Below are positions 16,160 to 26,034 of a DNA stretch of 33,017 bases, piece by piece. The stretch covers positions 1-33,017 of the forward strand of contig JANJSZ010000162.1 in the NCBI GenBank assembly GCA_024711405.1, given 5' to 3'. Source of the stretch: Acidovorax sp. GTDB lineage: Bacteria > Pseudomonadota > Gammaproteobacteria > Burkholderiales > Burkholderiaceae_C. The notes below the pieces were generated by a model, which was given only the letters and a program-made list of their open reading frames with translations, made no database searches and was not told the origin of the DNA. Within the stretch, counting starts at the first letter, position 1. The number at the start of each line of letters is the position of its first letter. The position numbers and the translations under genes are program-made.

Positions 16160-17207
16160 ACGTTTCACGAGGTGCCCATGGTTTCTTTTGCTTGACCACA
16201 ACCGGCAGCCGCTGGACCATCCGCCCCATCCACGCCCCCATAGAATGCCGACCACCCGCCCATAAACCGTGCAAACTGCGCGGATCGAAAGCCACCAGCC
16301 CCACACGCTCGCGGCGCTGGGCCATCCAGTCGCGCTTGTAGGCGTCGTCACCGCTGAGATAGTCGACCTCCCGCACCCCATCCACGTCCATGGCATGCGC
16401 CATCAGTGCCGCCGTGAGGACCGAGCCGGGCGACAAGCGGTCTTGCCCCTTCACATAAGCCAGTTTGTAGATATTGGCCTTGCCGCCATGCACCAGCCAG
16501 ACCTGCGCGGCCAAGGGCTGCTCGCCCAGCCACAGCACGCCCAGCCGCAACCAGCCTTCGTGCGCGGCAGTGCGTACCAGCCCTGGCATGAAGCCGGGAC
16601 AAGGCTCCGGCTGCTTCCAGCTTTGGGCATAGACCGCCTGGTACGCGGCCAAGGCCCGGTCCACGTCGGTCGATGCCCCGGTATGGATGTCGATGCGCCA
16701 GGTTCCCGCACGGTCGAGCCGGCGCCGGCCCCGCTCCACACTGTGGCGCAGCGCCGACGGCCGCTGCTGCCAATACGCAGCAAACCCGCCTTGCGGAACG
16801 ATTTGGTAGTGGTTACCGAAACAAAAAAACCGGTCGGTCCAGTATCCGGCAGCTTGCAGCCCGCCCTGCAGCGCCGCCAGCCACGCGCTGTCGGCATCCA
16901 GCGGCTGCAGACGCAGCACGGCGCCACCCGGCAGTTGCCGCAGTGCCTTTGCAAACGCTTGCCACTGCTGGGCAGAAAGCTCGCCAACCGCTTGCGCCGA
17001 GCCCACCGGGCCATAGAGGCAACTGTAGTAGTTGCCCAGCGCAGCCAGCGGCTGACCGGGCGCCTGCTGCATCAGGTGCAGGTGTGCAGTGCCCGCCCCC
17101 AACGACACAGGCAGCGAACATGTCCAGTGCCGGTGGGGCGCCCGCTCGAAACCATGGGCCCGCAAATTGGCAAACCAGGCCTCGGTCTCGAACACGTCGC
17201 CGGGCAT
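16158..17207 (-). CDS. FemAB/GNAT-like acyltransferase family protein
   Basis: GNAT/FemAB-type pattern (GVLWLGEQPLAAQVWLVHGGKANIYKLAYVKGQDRLSPGSVLTAALMAHAMD). Start at MPGDVFETEAWF chosen because upstream codons overlap ugd. Confidence 0.7.
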   Translation of the reverse strand: MPGDVFETEAWFANLRAHGFERAPHRHWTCSLPVSLGAGTAHLHLMQQAPGQPLAALGNYYSCLYGPVGSAQAVGELSAQQWQAFAKALRQLPGGAVLRLQPLDADSAWLAALQGGLQAAGYWTDRFFCFGNHYQIVPQGGFAAYWQQRPSALRHSVERGRRRLDRAGTWRIDIHTGASTDVDRALAAYQAVYAQSWKQPEPCPGFMPGLVRTAAHEGWLRLGVLWLGEQPLAAQVWLVHGGKANIYKLAYVKGQDRLSPGSVLTAALMAHAMDVDGVREVDYLSGDDAYKRDWMAQRRERVGLVAFDPRSLHGLWAGGRHSMGAWMGRMVQRLPVVVKQKKPWAPRET

Positions 17208-17229
17208 GCCGTCGCCCTGCCCTGTTCGC

Positions 17230-18552
17230 TCAGCGGCCGATGGCCAGGTAGTCGAACCCCCGGCTGCGCACCCAGGCAGGGTCGTAAAGGTTGCGGCCAT
17301 CCACGATGAGTGGCTGCTTGAGCCGCGCCTTGAGAAGTTCAAAGTCAGGGCTGCGGAACTCTTTCCATTCCGTCACGATGACCAGCGCGTCCGCCCCCTC
17401 CAGGGCCTCGTTGGGCGTCTGCGCATAGCGGATGCGCGGCTCGTCCCCCAGCACGCGCTGTGCCTCCGACATTGCCACCGGGTCGTAGGCGGTGACGGTG
17501 GCCCCGGCAGCCAGCAGGTCGGCCAGCAGCTCCAAACTGGGCGCTTCGCGCATGTCGTCGGTATTGGGCTTGAACGCCAGGCCCCACACCGCAAAATGCC
17601 GACCCGAGAGGTCTTCACCCAGCCGCCGCTTGATCTTGTGGCCCAGCACATGTTTTTGCGCGGCGTTGGCGTCTTCAACCGCCGTGAGCACCTTCAGGCT
17701 CAGGCCTGCATCGGCCGCCGCGGTCTTGATGAGGGCTTTCACGTCCTTGGGAAAACACGAACCGCCGTAGCCGCAGCCCGGGTACAGAAAGTGATAGCCG
17801 ATGCGCGGGTCTGAGCCCATGCCCTGGCGCACCATTTCAATGTCGGCACCCAGCTTTTCGGCCAGATTGGCCAGCTCGTTCATGAAGCTGATGCGCGTGG
17901 CCAGCATGGCGTTGGCGGCGTATTTGGTCAGCTCGGCGCTGCGGGCATCCGTCACGACCAAGCGATCCCGGTTGCGCTGAAACGGCGCGTACAGCGCACG
18001 CATGAGCAAAATGGCCTGCTCGTCGGAGGCGCCGACGATGATGCGGTCCGGGCGCATGAAATCCTCGACCGCCGCACCTTCCTTGAGAAACTCGGGATTG
18101 GACACCACCGCATAAGGTGTCTGCGCGCCACGCTGGCGCAGTTCGTCGGCAATGGCGGCATGCACCTTGTCGGCCGTGCCCACAGGCACCGTGCTCTTGT
18201 TCACCACGACCTTGTAGTCGGTCATGAGGCGGCCGATATTGCGCGCCGCAGCCAGCACATATTGCATGTCGGCCGAGCCGTCTTCATCGGGCGGCGTACC
18301 CACCGCAATGAACTGCAGGGTGCCATGCTGCACGGCGCGCGCCACATCCGTGGTGAAGTGCAAGCGGCCGGCCGCTACATTGCGCTGCACCATGTCCTGC
18401 AAGCCGGGTTCATAAATGGGGATCCCCCCCGTCTCCAGCACCCGGATCTTCTCCTGGTCGAGATCCAGGCACAGCACATCGTTGCCCACCTCGGCGAGGC
18501 AGGCCCCGCTGACCAGCCCCACATACCCTGTCCCGATGACTGTGATTTTCAT
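17230..18552 (-). CDS. ugd: UDP-glucose 6-dehydrogenase
   Basis: [26 protein letters not shown]; catalytic Cys region [32 protein letters not shown]. Confidence 0.96.
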   Translation of the reverse strand: MKITVIGTGYVGLVSGACLAEVGNDVLCLDLDQEKIRVLETGGIPIYEPGLQDMVQRNVAAGRLHFTTDVARAVQHGTLQFIAVGTPPDEDGSADMQYVLAAARNIGRLMTDYKVVVNKSTVPVGTADKVHAAIADELRQRGAQTPYAVVSNPEFLKEGAAVEDFMRPDRIIVGASDEQAILLMRALYAPFQRNRDRLVVTDARSAELTKYAANAMLATRISFMNELANLAEKLGADIEMVRQGMGSDPRIGYHFLYPGCGYGGSCFPKDVKALIKTAAADAGLSLKVLTAVEDANAAQKHVLGHKIKRRLGEDLSGRHFAVWGLAFKPNTDDMREAPSLELLADLLAAGATVTAYDPVAMSEAQRVLGDEPRIRYAQTPNEALEGADALVIVTEWKEFRSPDFELLKARLKQPLIVDGRNLYDPAWVRSRGFDYLAIGR

Positions 18553-18635
18553 GACGCCTCATTAAAAAACTGTGCCGCGCTGGAATGCCAAAAGGCATCA
18601 TAGCGACGCCGCTCCATCCAGCGGCCGGTGGATTT

Positions 18636-19001
18636 TCAGGACTGTGCCACCAGAAAAACCCCCGCACAAATCAATGCAACCCCGCCCGCGCGCAACGGGG
18701 ATACCTGCTCGCCCAACGCGAACCCCACCACCACCGTGAGGGCGAACCCCAGACCGACGAGCGGATAGGCCTTGCTGACATCCCATTTCGACAGCACGCC
18801 CAGCCAGATGACGGCCCCCAGGCCATACAACACAAATCCCCCCAGCACATATTGGTTGGCCATCACCGAGACCAGATGGACCAGCGAATGCGGCTGCGCC
18901 ATCGCATCCCGCACCCCCGGGTCCGACATGCCAGCCTTCAGCAAGAACTGCGCAGCCACCGACAGCGCGACGCTCAGCAGGGCAATCGCAAAGGTGTTCA
19001 T
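18636..19001 (-). CDS. SMR/EamA-type small multidrug-resistance-like membrane transporter (candidate lipid-linked sugar flippase)
   Basis: About 121 aa, four TM segments, WDVSKAYPLVGLGFALTVVVGFALGEQVSPLRAGGVALICAGVFLV. ATGA overlap with the upstream HAD-UbiA gene. Confidence 0.78.
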   Translation of the reverse strand: MNTFAIALLSVALSVAAQFLLKAGMSDPGVRDAMAQPHSLVHLVSVMANQYVLGGFVLYGLGAVIWLGVLSKWDVSKAYPLVGLGFALTVVVGFALGEQVSPLRAGGVALICAGVFLVAQS

Positions 19002-20461
19002 GGATAAAGCTCCCAAGTGAAAAAATGCGCTGCCATGGCTGCAGCGATCATGGCCAGCACCGTCAGGCGGCTGCCACGGTTCTTGAGGGCATAGACAACC
19101 GGGTCATCGTGCATCTCCCCACGCGATGTCTTGATCCACAGGCGTGCCATCCAGTACACCAAGCCGATGGCCACGAACCACAACATTTGCGGGGTGGCGT
19201 AGCGCGCCTGGGTCTCGGGCGCGCTGATGAACAGGCCGAACACCACCACGGCACACAGCGCTGCGCCCACACCCAGTGGCCACAGCACCACCAGATCGCT
19301 TACCCGGTAATCGCGTCCACGGGTCGCACCCGCGCCGGCGTCTTTCAACGACACCAGTTCCGCACAGCGCTTGACCAAGGCCAGGCTCAGAAATATGAAT
19401 GCCGAAAAGGCCAACAGCCAGGAACTGGTGATCGCACCGATCGCCACCGAGCCTGCCAGTATGCGAATGGTGTAGAGAAGCGACAGCATGAGCACGTCCA
19501 TCAACACGTATTCCTTGATCACCCAGCTGTAGAAGCTGGTCAATACCAGGTACGTCACCAGCATCCCGAGAAATCCTTGCGACACGGCACTGGCCAGGCC
19601 AAGGGCCAACACCAGCGCGATGCCCGCCACCAGCAGCCCCTGCAGAATCGGCAGCGCGCCGCTGGCAAAGGGACGCAGGCGTTTGCGGGGGTGAGCGCGG
19701 TCACTTTCGAGATCCCACAGGTCGTTGACGATATAGGTTGCGGATGCGGCGAGGGAAAACGCGGCAAAGGCCAGCGCCATGCTGGCCAGCTTGTCCATGC
19801 GGGTGAATTCGAACGTGGTGAGCAGCGGAACGAACAGCAACAGATTCTTGATCCACTGGTGTACCCGCAGGGCCCGCAGCCACACTGCCATGCCGCTGGC
19901 CGGCTTCGGGTACTCGCGCTCGATGGGCACTGCGCGCCGCACCTGGGCCGCTGTACGGTGCGCCACACCCACCAGAATTGCCGCCTGGGCCTGCTTCCAG
20001 ATCGGCAGATCGGCGCTGCCATCGCCGGCATAGACAAACGCCTCGCCCACTTGTGCCTGAATCGCCTGGAGTTTCGTCCGGCCTTTCAGATTGTTGCCAC
20101 CGTGGGTGGAAAGCACCTTGTCGAAAATCCCCAGGTGCCTTGCCACCCCCTGGGCGGTGGTGTGGTGCGCCGCCGTGGCAAGGACGATTTCCCGCCCCCT
20201 GGATTTCTCTGCGCGCAGGTACTCCAGCAGCGGTGTGCAATAGGGAATGTTTTCAGCGTCGAGGGTGACGCGGGACGCAATGGCCTCCTTGAACCCTGCC
20301 CGGCCACGCATCAGCCACAAAGGCAAGCGCAAAACGCTCCACGGAGAACGCTTGAGCAGTCGGACCAAGGACTCCAGCAAGGTGTCCGTGGGCGTAAGGG
20401 TGCCGTCCAAGTCCACGACCAGAGGCAAGTTCGATGTCTGGACCACTCTCCCCTCCTCCAT
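18998..20461 (-). CDS. HAD phosphatase-UbiA prenyltransferase fusion (decaprenyl-phosphate phosphoribosyltransferase-like)
   Basis: HAD motifs LVVDLDGTLTPTD and YAGDGSADLPIW at the N-terminus; UbiA motif YIVNDLWDLESDRAHPRKRLRPFASGAL and YTIRILAG...FLSLALVKRCAEL at the C-terminus. Confidence 0.87.
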   Translation of the reverse strand: MEEGRVVQTSNLPLVVDLDGTLTPTDTLLESLVRLLKRSPWSVLRLPLWLMRGRAGFKEAIASRVTLDAENIPYCTPLLEYLRAEKSRGREIVLATAAHHTTAQGVARHLGIFDKVLSTHGGNNLKGRTKLQAIQAQVGEAFVYAGDGSADLPIWKQAQAAILVGVAHRTAAQVRRAVPIEREYPKPASGMAVWLRALRVHQWIKNLLLFVPLLTTFEFTRMDKLASMALAFAAFSLAASATYIVNDLWDLESDRAHPRKRLRPFASGALPILQGLLVAGIALVLALGLASAVSQGFLGMLVTYLVLTSFYSWVIKEYVLMDVLMLSLLYTIRILAGSVAIGAITSSWLLAFSAFIFLSLALVKRCAELVSLKDAGAGATRGRDYRVSDLVVLWPLGVGAALCAVVVFGLFISAPETQARYATPQMLWFVAIGLVYWMARLWIKTSRGEMHDDPVVYALKNRGSRLTVLAMIAAAMAAHFFTWELYP

Positions 20462-20646
20462 GAAGTGAGGCCCGTTGTAGCAGATAACCCTTCAGGCACA
20501 TCGCTCTTTTTGCCTGCCACAAACAATAATTCAAAAGAAACAGCAACTAATGCAGAACAGCAAAGCACCAACAGCTATTTAATCAATAGCAATGGAAGCG
20601 CACTTTTAGACAAATTACCGCCCTCCAGCAACGCCCTGGGCTGTTG

Positions 20647-20668
20647 GCGCCGCATCGAAATGCGGCGC
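20647..20668. repeat. Perfect inverted repeat / strong hairpin in long intergenic region
   Basis: GCGCCGCAT-CGAA-ATGCGGCGC, 9-bp perfect arms; T-run (GGTTTTTTG) about 10 nt downstream on the + strand. Confidence 0.6.
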
Positions 20669-21189
20669 AAAGCGCAGGTTTTTTGTTCCGGTTCACGGGG
20701 ATATGTTTGAAAATGTTTCCATTACAGGGTGCAGCGCAAACCTCCCGCACGGCCCCAGCAAACCCGCCCCAGCCGCAAGGTCCACCGAAGATCCCGATAC
20801 CTCGCTGTTGCTGCGCAAAACTGCCCCCATTGGCACCATCTATCATGGTTCTTCGCTATTGATTTTGCTTAATTTTTAAGCACATCAAAAGCCCATCTGC
20901 AAGCGCTCCGAGCCGGCCAGCCAACGAAGCCACGGTACCGCCTCACGGTGCTGCCGGCTGTGACATACGGTTTCTTCTTTAGATACGCCCTCCCGGACAA
21001 TTCCTGGTCTGCCGAAGACCCGCACGGTCTGCGTCCGTGGTCAAGACCACCACACCAACGCTTGTCGCGCAGCTCTTTCACCCCCGATGCGCTCAAGGTA
21101 GGCCGGGTTTCATGGCCCTACCCTGCGGCGGCGCAAGCCACCTGCCAGCACATACCAGCAACCCCTTCCCATCGGATGCCCCGAAATAC

Positions 21190-23484
21190 ATGAGCACTTC
21201 AGTTTTCCAGAAAGACACAATTAGAAATAATTGTCGCAACGGGCTTACAGGCCTGCTTCTATTGGCCACCTTATCGGCCTGCGGTGGCGGCGGCGACAGC
21301 GCCACACTGGGCATCGAGTCCGCGCAAGCGTCCGAGTCCAACATGGAACTGGCGCGTCAAGGCCAGCGCCAGCGGCCATCGGCGACGACATCAACCCAGT
21401 CCACAACGACCTCGGACACCGTGACCACCACGGAGACCGTTACAACCGATGGCACCGTATCGACCACGACAGTTTCCACCCTGCCACCAGCGCCCACGCC
21501 CATCGCCAATGTTCCATTCAGCTGTGCAGCAGGTGCCATCACCTGCGTGGAAGTGGCCTCCACCAGCTCCCAGGCGCAGGCCAGCCTGCCAGTCACCTTT
21601 GGTCAACCCTTCAAAGCGGGCGACTGGCAGCACACGACGCAAGGACTGGTCGCCCAAGTGGGCGGTGCGACCATTCCCTTGCAGGCCGACGAGATCTCGT
21701 CCCACCGCGATGGGTCTGCCAGATTCGCCGTGCTCAGCGCCCAGTTGAGCAATGTGCAGCCGGGTGAAGCACGCATCATCAACATCTTTCCGGGCGCCAA
21801 GTCCAGCAGCACCCCCAGCGTGCCCGCTTCCCCCGACTGGAACCTGGAGCTCGAAGCACAGGTGTATGACGCCAGTGGCAACGTGACCGCCACGCTGGTG
21901 GCACAACCCCAAGCCCAACTGGCAACGCAAATCACCAACAACACCGGCCGCCGCCTGGCCGGCGCCGTGGCAACCGAGTACACCGTTGCCCTGCCGTTCA
22001 AGAACAAGGCAACGGGCACGCCACACCCGCACCTGAGCGCCCGGCTGCACACCCGCCTGCTGGACGGCGGCCAGCGCATCCGCACCGACGTGGTGATGGA
22101 AAACACCCGCACCTGGACGGCAAGCCCCGGCAACATCACGTATTCGTTTGCCGTCAAGCGCAACGGCAGCACCATCTACACCCAACCCAAGTTCACCCAC
22201 TACCACCACGCGCGGTGGCACAAGGTGCTGTGGACCGGCGCGTCGGCCGAACCGCTGGCGCGGGTGCGGCACAACATGCCTTACTTCTTGGCGAGCAAGG
22301 CGGTGTGGAATTACAACTTGAATCTGACGATTCCGGAGACGGTGTTGGCGGAAAACCTCACCCGCCTCAATCAGAAGCGCACAGAACAAGCGGCCCTGGG
22401 GCCCATGGCCAACCTGATGCTGGAGCCCTACTTCCCGATGACCGGTGGGCGACCGGACATCGGCCCGTACCCCCAATGGACTGCCATGTACCTAATCAGC
22501 CAGGACGAGCGCGCTCGCGAGGTTATGTTCTCCGTGAGCGACGCTGCCTCCAGCGCACCCATTCACTACCGCGACGAAACCTCCGATCAGGTACTGGACG
22601 TGGAGCGCTACCCTTCAGTCACGGTGAAATACGGCAACTCCTCGCCCGCACTGCCCACGGTCAGCAACGGTACAACCATCTGGACACCCGACACTGCCCA
22701 CCAGGCCTCCTTCGCCTACGTGCCTTACCTGATCTCGGGTGACGCCTTCTACCTCGACGAAATGCTATTCTGGGCGGGCTGGAACATCTCCTCGGTCAAC
22801 CCCAGCTACCGCGAAGGCGCCAAGGGACTCATCTACATCGAGCAGGTGCGGGGCCAGGCGTGGGCGATGCGCTCCATCGGCGAAGCCTATCGGGCCCTGC
22901 CCGACACGCACGCCATGAAGGGCTACTTCCAGACGCAACTGACCAACAATCTGAACTGGTACGCAGCGAAATACCCAGAGAGTTCGCAAGCCACTGTGGA
23001 CTCACCACTGCAAGCGATCATCAAAGGCGACGAACCGCACCTGACCGGCCCTTGGCAGAACGACATGATGGGCATCGTGTTCGCGCAATTGGCCGAGAAC
23101 GCCGACCCGAAGGCACTGGAGACCCTACGCTGGTTCAGTGGATTCAATGTCGGCCGCTTCATGAACGAGAGCCAAGGCTTCTGCATCGCCAAAGCACCCG
23201 GGTACTACTTCAAGATCAAGAACTCAAGCAACCAGCCGCTGTCGACCTGGGGGAGCCTGCTCCAGGAAAACTTCCCAGGCATGGTTTGCGACAGCAGCCT
23301 TGCGATTGATGGCTACCCGGACTGGGGTGCTGGCTACGCGGCCTATGCAAGGGCCATGCTGGCCACCGCGGCGACACTGGGCGTACCAAATGCCGCGCAG
23401 GCCTACAGCATGTGGGTGAGCAAGACGCCCAAGATGGATGCCAGCTTTGCGCAAGAGCCAGCTTGGGCTATTGTGCCGCGCTGA
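21190..23484 (+). CDS. Secreted lipoprotein with Thr/Ser-rich linker; possible RIFT-barrel / polysaccharide-lyase-like protein
   Basis: Start at MSTSVFQKDT preferred. Lipobox LLLATLSACGGGG; linker TTSTQSTTTSDTVTTTETVTTDGTVSTTTVSTLPPAPTP; beta-rich VTFGQPFKAGDWQ...GGATIPLQADEISSHRDGSARFAVL followed by an alpha-helical Trp/Tyr-rich body. Confidence 0.65.
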   Translation: MSTSVFQKDTIRNNCRNGLTGLLLLATLSACGGGGDSATLGIESAQASESNMELARQGQRQRPSATTSTQSTTTSDTVTTTETVTTDGTVSTTTVSTLPPAPTPIANVPFSCAAGAITCVEVASTSSQAQASLPVTFGQPFKAGDWQHTTQGLVAQVGGATIPLQADEISSHRDGSARFAVLSAQLSNVQPGEARIINIFPGAKSSSTPSVPASPDWNLELEAQVYDASGNVTATLVAQPQAQLATQITNNTGRRLAGAVATEYTVALPFKNKATGTPHPHLSARLHTRLLDGGQRIRTDVVMENTRTWTASPGNITYSFAVKRNGSTIYTQPKFTHYHHARWHKVLWTGASAEPLARVRHNMPYFLASKAVWNYNLNLTIPETVLAENLTRLNQKRTEQAALGPMANLMLEPYFPMTGGRPDIGPYPQWTAMYLISQDERAREVMFSVSDAASSAPIHYRDETSDQVLDVERYPSVTVKYGNSSPALPTVSNGTTIWTPDTAHQASFAYVPYLISGDAFYLDEMLFWAGWNISSVNPSYREGAKGLIYIEQVRGQAWAMRSIGEAYRALPDTHAMKGYFQTQLTNNLNWYAAKYPESSQATVDSPLQAIIKGDEPHLTGPWQNDMMGIVFAQLAENADPKALETLRWFSGFNVGRFMNESQGFCIAKAPGYYFKIKNSSNQPLSTWGSLLQENFPGMVCDSSLAIDGYPDWGAGYAAYARAMLATAATLGVPNAAQAYSMWVSKTPKMDASFAQEPAWAIVPR

Positions 23485-23500
23485 AAACATCGCACCGATC

Positions 23501-23534
23501 TGACAAGGCCCCGCCAATCCGCGGGGCCTTGTCA
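23501..23534 (+). terminator. Strong terminator-like hairpin after the lipoprotein gene
   Basis: TGACAAGGCCCCGC-caatcc-GCGGGGCCTTGTCA, 14-bp perfect arms, 17 nt after the stop; weak T-tract. Confidence 0.7.
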
Positions 23535-23586
23535 TTGGAACAGTGCGTGAGGCGGGCGCCGATTAGGCTCGTATCATCGACTACCC

Positions 23587-25014
23587 ATGAGAAAAAAGAT
23601 CGCCCTGCAATTCGTGTCCAGCAACCTGGCCACGCTGGCGAACTTTCTGCTGGTGGTCATCCTGGCCCGCCTGCTCACGCCGACCGACGTAGGCATTTTT
23701 TCGATGAGCGCCGTGCTCATTGCCGTGGCCCACGTGTTTCGCGACTTCGGGGTCACGACCTACCTCAAGCGCGAGAAGGAGGTGCCCCCCGCGCTGATTC
23801 GCAGTGCCCTGGGCTTGCTCATTGCCACATCGTGGACGGTAGCGGCCTTGTTGTATTTTTCCTCCGGCATCTGGGCTCGCTTCTTTGCCGTGCCAGCGAT
23901 TGCGGATGTGGTGGAGGTTCTGGCCCTGGGCTTCGTCTTCATCCCTTTCGGCTCCATTCCCCAAGCCCTGCTGACGCGCAACTTCCAGGTAGAACGGTCG
24001 GCGGCCGTGGTTGCCGTGTCCACCGTGGTCTATTTCTCGACCAGTGTCACGCTGGCGTGGCACGGCTTCGCGCACATGACCATGGCCTGGGCCAATCTGG
24101 TCAACATCCTCGTCACGGGCATTGCTTATCACCTGGCTTATGGTGGCGGCATCCCCCTGCTTCCCAGCACCAAAGGTTGGACGCGAATGTTGAACTTTGG
24201 GGCCGGCAACCTTCTGGCAGCCCTGCTGCGTGCGGCCGACAACGCACTGCCCGATGTGGCCCTCGGGCGAGTGAGCACACCCGCCATGGTCGGTCTTTTC
24301 AGCCGGGCCAACGCCACCGTCAACATGGTGACCATGGCCGTCAACCCCACCATTCAGTACTTTGCCCTGCCCTATCTGGCGCAGGTTTACCACGCGCAAG
24401 GCCGGATCGCCGGCGAATTCCTGCGCACCAGCTCTATCGTTAATTGCCTCATTCTGCCCACGCTGCTCTGGATCGCCCTGACGGGGAAGGAACTAGTGCT
24501 GCTGCTGTTCGGTAGCCCTTGGCTTGGCAGCGTGGAGGCCATCCCCTGGCTGTGCGCCACGTTTGCGGTGCTCACGCTGTTCACCTTGACGCCTCACGCA
24601 GTGACAAGCGTGGGGCGCCCCATGGCTGCCGTGTTCCCGATGCTGATTGGTCTGTTGGCTAAAGTCGCGTGCGTCCTGCTGGTTTTTGAGTCCACCCTGC
24701 AATCGTTTTCGATGGCTTTATTTCTGGGTCAAGTCTTGGCGGCGCCAAGCTTTCTCTGGATCAATCGCACGGTCCTCGGTGTATCGACCCGGGCGTGGCT
24801 GGCCGACGTCGCCAAGACGGTCACACCCTTGTTGGTGATCGGATCGCTGGCTGGGGAAATTCTCATCCCTGCCCTGCAGGGGCTACCATCCGTGGCACAA
24901 CTCGTGATCTCCGGCTTTTTCGTCATGGCACTGACTGTTGCAGCCTACGCGATGATGGGCATGCCGATACGTGCTGAAGTGCAGCGCATACTTAAACACT
25001 TGCCAACGCGATAG
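23587..25014 (+). CDS. Polysaccharide flippase (Wzx/MOP-type oligosaccharide exporter)
   Basis: MRKKIALQFVSSNLATLANFLLVVILARLLTPTDVGIFSMSAVL..., multi-TM, typical polysaccharide_synt N-terminus. Confidence 0.87.
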   Translation: MRKKIALQFVSSNLATLANFLLVVILARLLTPTDVGIFSMSAVLIAVAHVFRDFGVTTYLKREKEVPPALIRSALGLLIATSWTVAALLYFSSGIWARFFAVPAIADVVEVLALGFVFIPFGSIPQALLTRNFQVERSAAVVAVSTVVYFSTSVTLAWHGFAHMTMAWANLVNILVTGIAYHLAYGGGIPLLPSTKGWTRMLNFGAGNLLAALLRAADNALPDVALGRVSTPAMVGLFSRANATVNMVTMAVNPTIQYFALPYLAQVYHAQGRIAGEFLRTSSIVNCLILPTLLWIALTGKELVLLLFGSPWLGSVEAIPWLCATFAVLTLFTLTPHAVTSVGRPMAAVFPMLIGLLAKVACVLLVFESTLQSFSMALFLGQVLAAPSFLWINRTVLGVSTRAWLADVAKTVTPLLVIGSLAGEILIPALQGLPSVAQLVISGFFVMALTVAAYAMMGMPIRAEVQRILKHLPTR

Positions 25015-25035
25015 TCACTCCAGACACGCCATCCC

Positions 25036-25980
25036 ATGACACCGTCATCTTCGCCCAGGGTCTCTGTCGTCATTCCGGTTCGAAACTGCCGCGACTTCAT
25101 TGGCGAAGCGGTTCAGAGCGTTCTGAGCCAATCGTTCTTCGACCTGGAACTGCTCGTGGTCGATGACGGCTCGGATGACTGGGACTATCTTCAGCTGGAA
25201 GCACTGGACAGTCGTCTGCGCGTCATCCGCCAGAAAGGCAATGGCGTCTCCCGCGCCCGCAACACCGGCATGCGACAGGCACGCGGCGAATTCATTGCGT
25301 TTCTTGATGCTGACGACGTGTGGTTTCCTGGCAAGTTGCAGGCACAAGTCGACTACTTCGACCAGCATCCTCAAGTGGGCGTGGTTTTCGGTGGCTTCAT
25401 CAAGTGGCGGGTTGATGCCGAGGGCAAGTTTCCGGCGACTGCCACACTCATGCAGGACTGCACCGGTGTCACCACATGCGAGACCGCACGATCGGGATGG
25501 CTCTACACCCGCCTGCTCACGGGATTGCTTGTCGGAATGAACACCGCCGTCATCCGCCGAGCGATTTATGAAACCATCGGTGGATTCAACGAGGCGATGC
25601 GTCAAGGCGAAGACTATGACTTCTGGCTCAAGTCGTCACGCCTGTGCGAGATGCACGCACTTGCTTCCCCCGTAGCGCTCTATCGTATTCACAATGCTAG
25701 CGCGATGCATCGCCTATCCAGCGAAAACCACTTGGCGCTTCTCCTCAAAACCGCCGCGTTGCGATGGGGCTTATCCGCACCGAATGGAGAATGTCTGTCC
25801 AAGCAAGCTTTCATAAAGCGCCTTGGGGAGGCCGACTTCGATCACGGCTATAGCCACTTTTGGCACGGAGACCGCCGGGTGGCCCGGCGCTCGTTCCGCA
25901 GTGCCATTCGCCACTGGCACCTGCCGTTTCGATGCGCGGTCTATGTTGTGCTGTCATTTTTCCCGAGGCGAACCCATTGA
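25036..25980 (+). CDS. Family 2 glycosyltransferase
   Basis: VSVVIPVRNCRDFIGEAVQSVLSQSFFDLELLVVDDGSDD; RARNTGMRQARGEFIAFLDADDVWFPGKL. Confidence 0.93.
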   Translation: MTPSSSPRVSVVIPVRNCRDFIGEAVQSVLSQSFFDLELLVVDDGSDDWDYLQLEALDSRLRVIRQKGNGVSRARNTGMRQARGEFIAFLDADDVWFPGKLQAQVDYFDQHPQVGVVFGGFIKWRVDAEGKFPATATLMQDCTGVTTCETARSGWLYTRLLTGLLVGMNTAVIRRAIYETIGGFNEAMRQGEDYDFWLKSSRLCEMHALASPVALYRIHNASAMHRLSSENHLALLLKTAALRWGLSAPNGECLSKQAFIKRLGEADFDHGYSHFWHGDRRVARRSFRSAIRHWHLPFRCAVYVVLSFFPRRTH

Positions 25981-26034
25981 ACGGCCCAGAAAGACCTGAC
26001 TTCTTTCACCCATGGCTGATACGAGAGGCGCCCC

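Noticed and set aside
18585-18598. ATGCC-AAAA-GGCAT palindrome upstream of ugd
   Set aside because: Only 5-bp arms; compatible with chance, no supporting second site.
19025-20710. 561-aa plus-strand ORF antisense to HAD-UbiA
   Set aside because: Shadow ORF, Q/H/R-rich, no motifs.
20831-20850. TTGGCACCATCTATCATGG as sigma-54 promoter for the lipoprotein
   Set aside because: Good -24 half, but no GC at the -12 position and about 340 bp from the start codon.
23572-23577. TATCAT as -10 box giving a leaderless flippase mRNA
   Set aside because: No SD is seen before 23587, but the -35 is poor and a single hexamer is too weak to claim a promoter.
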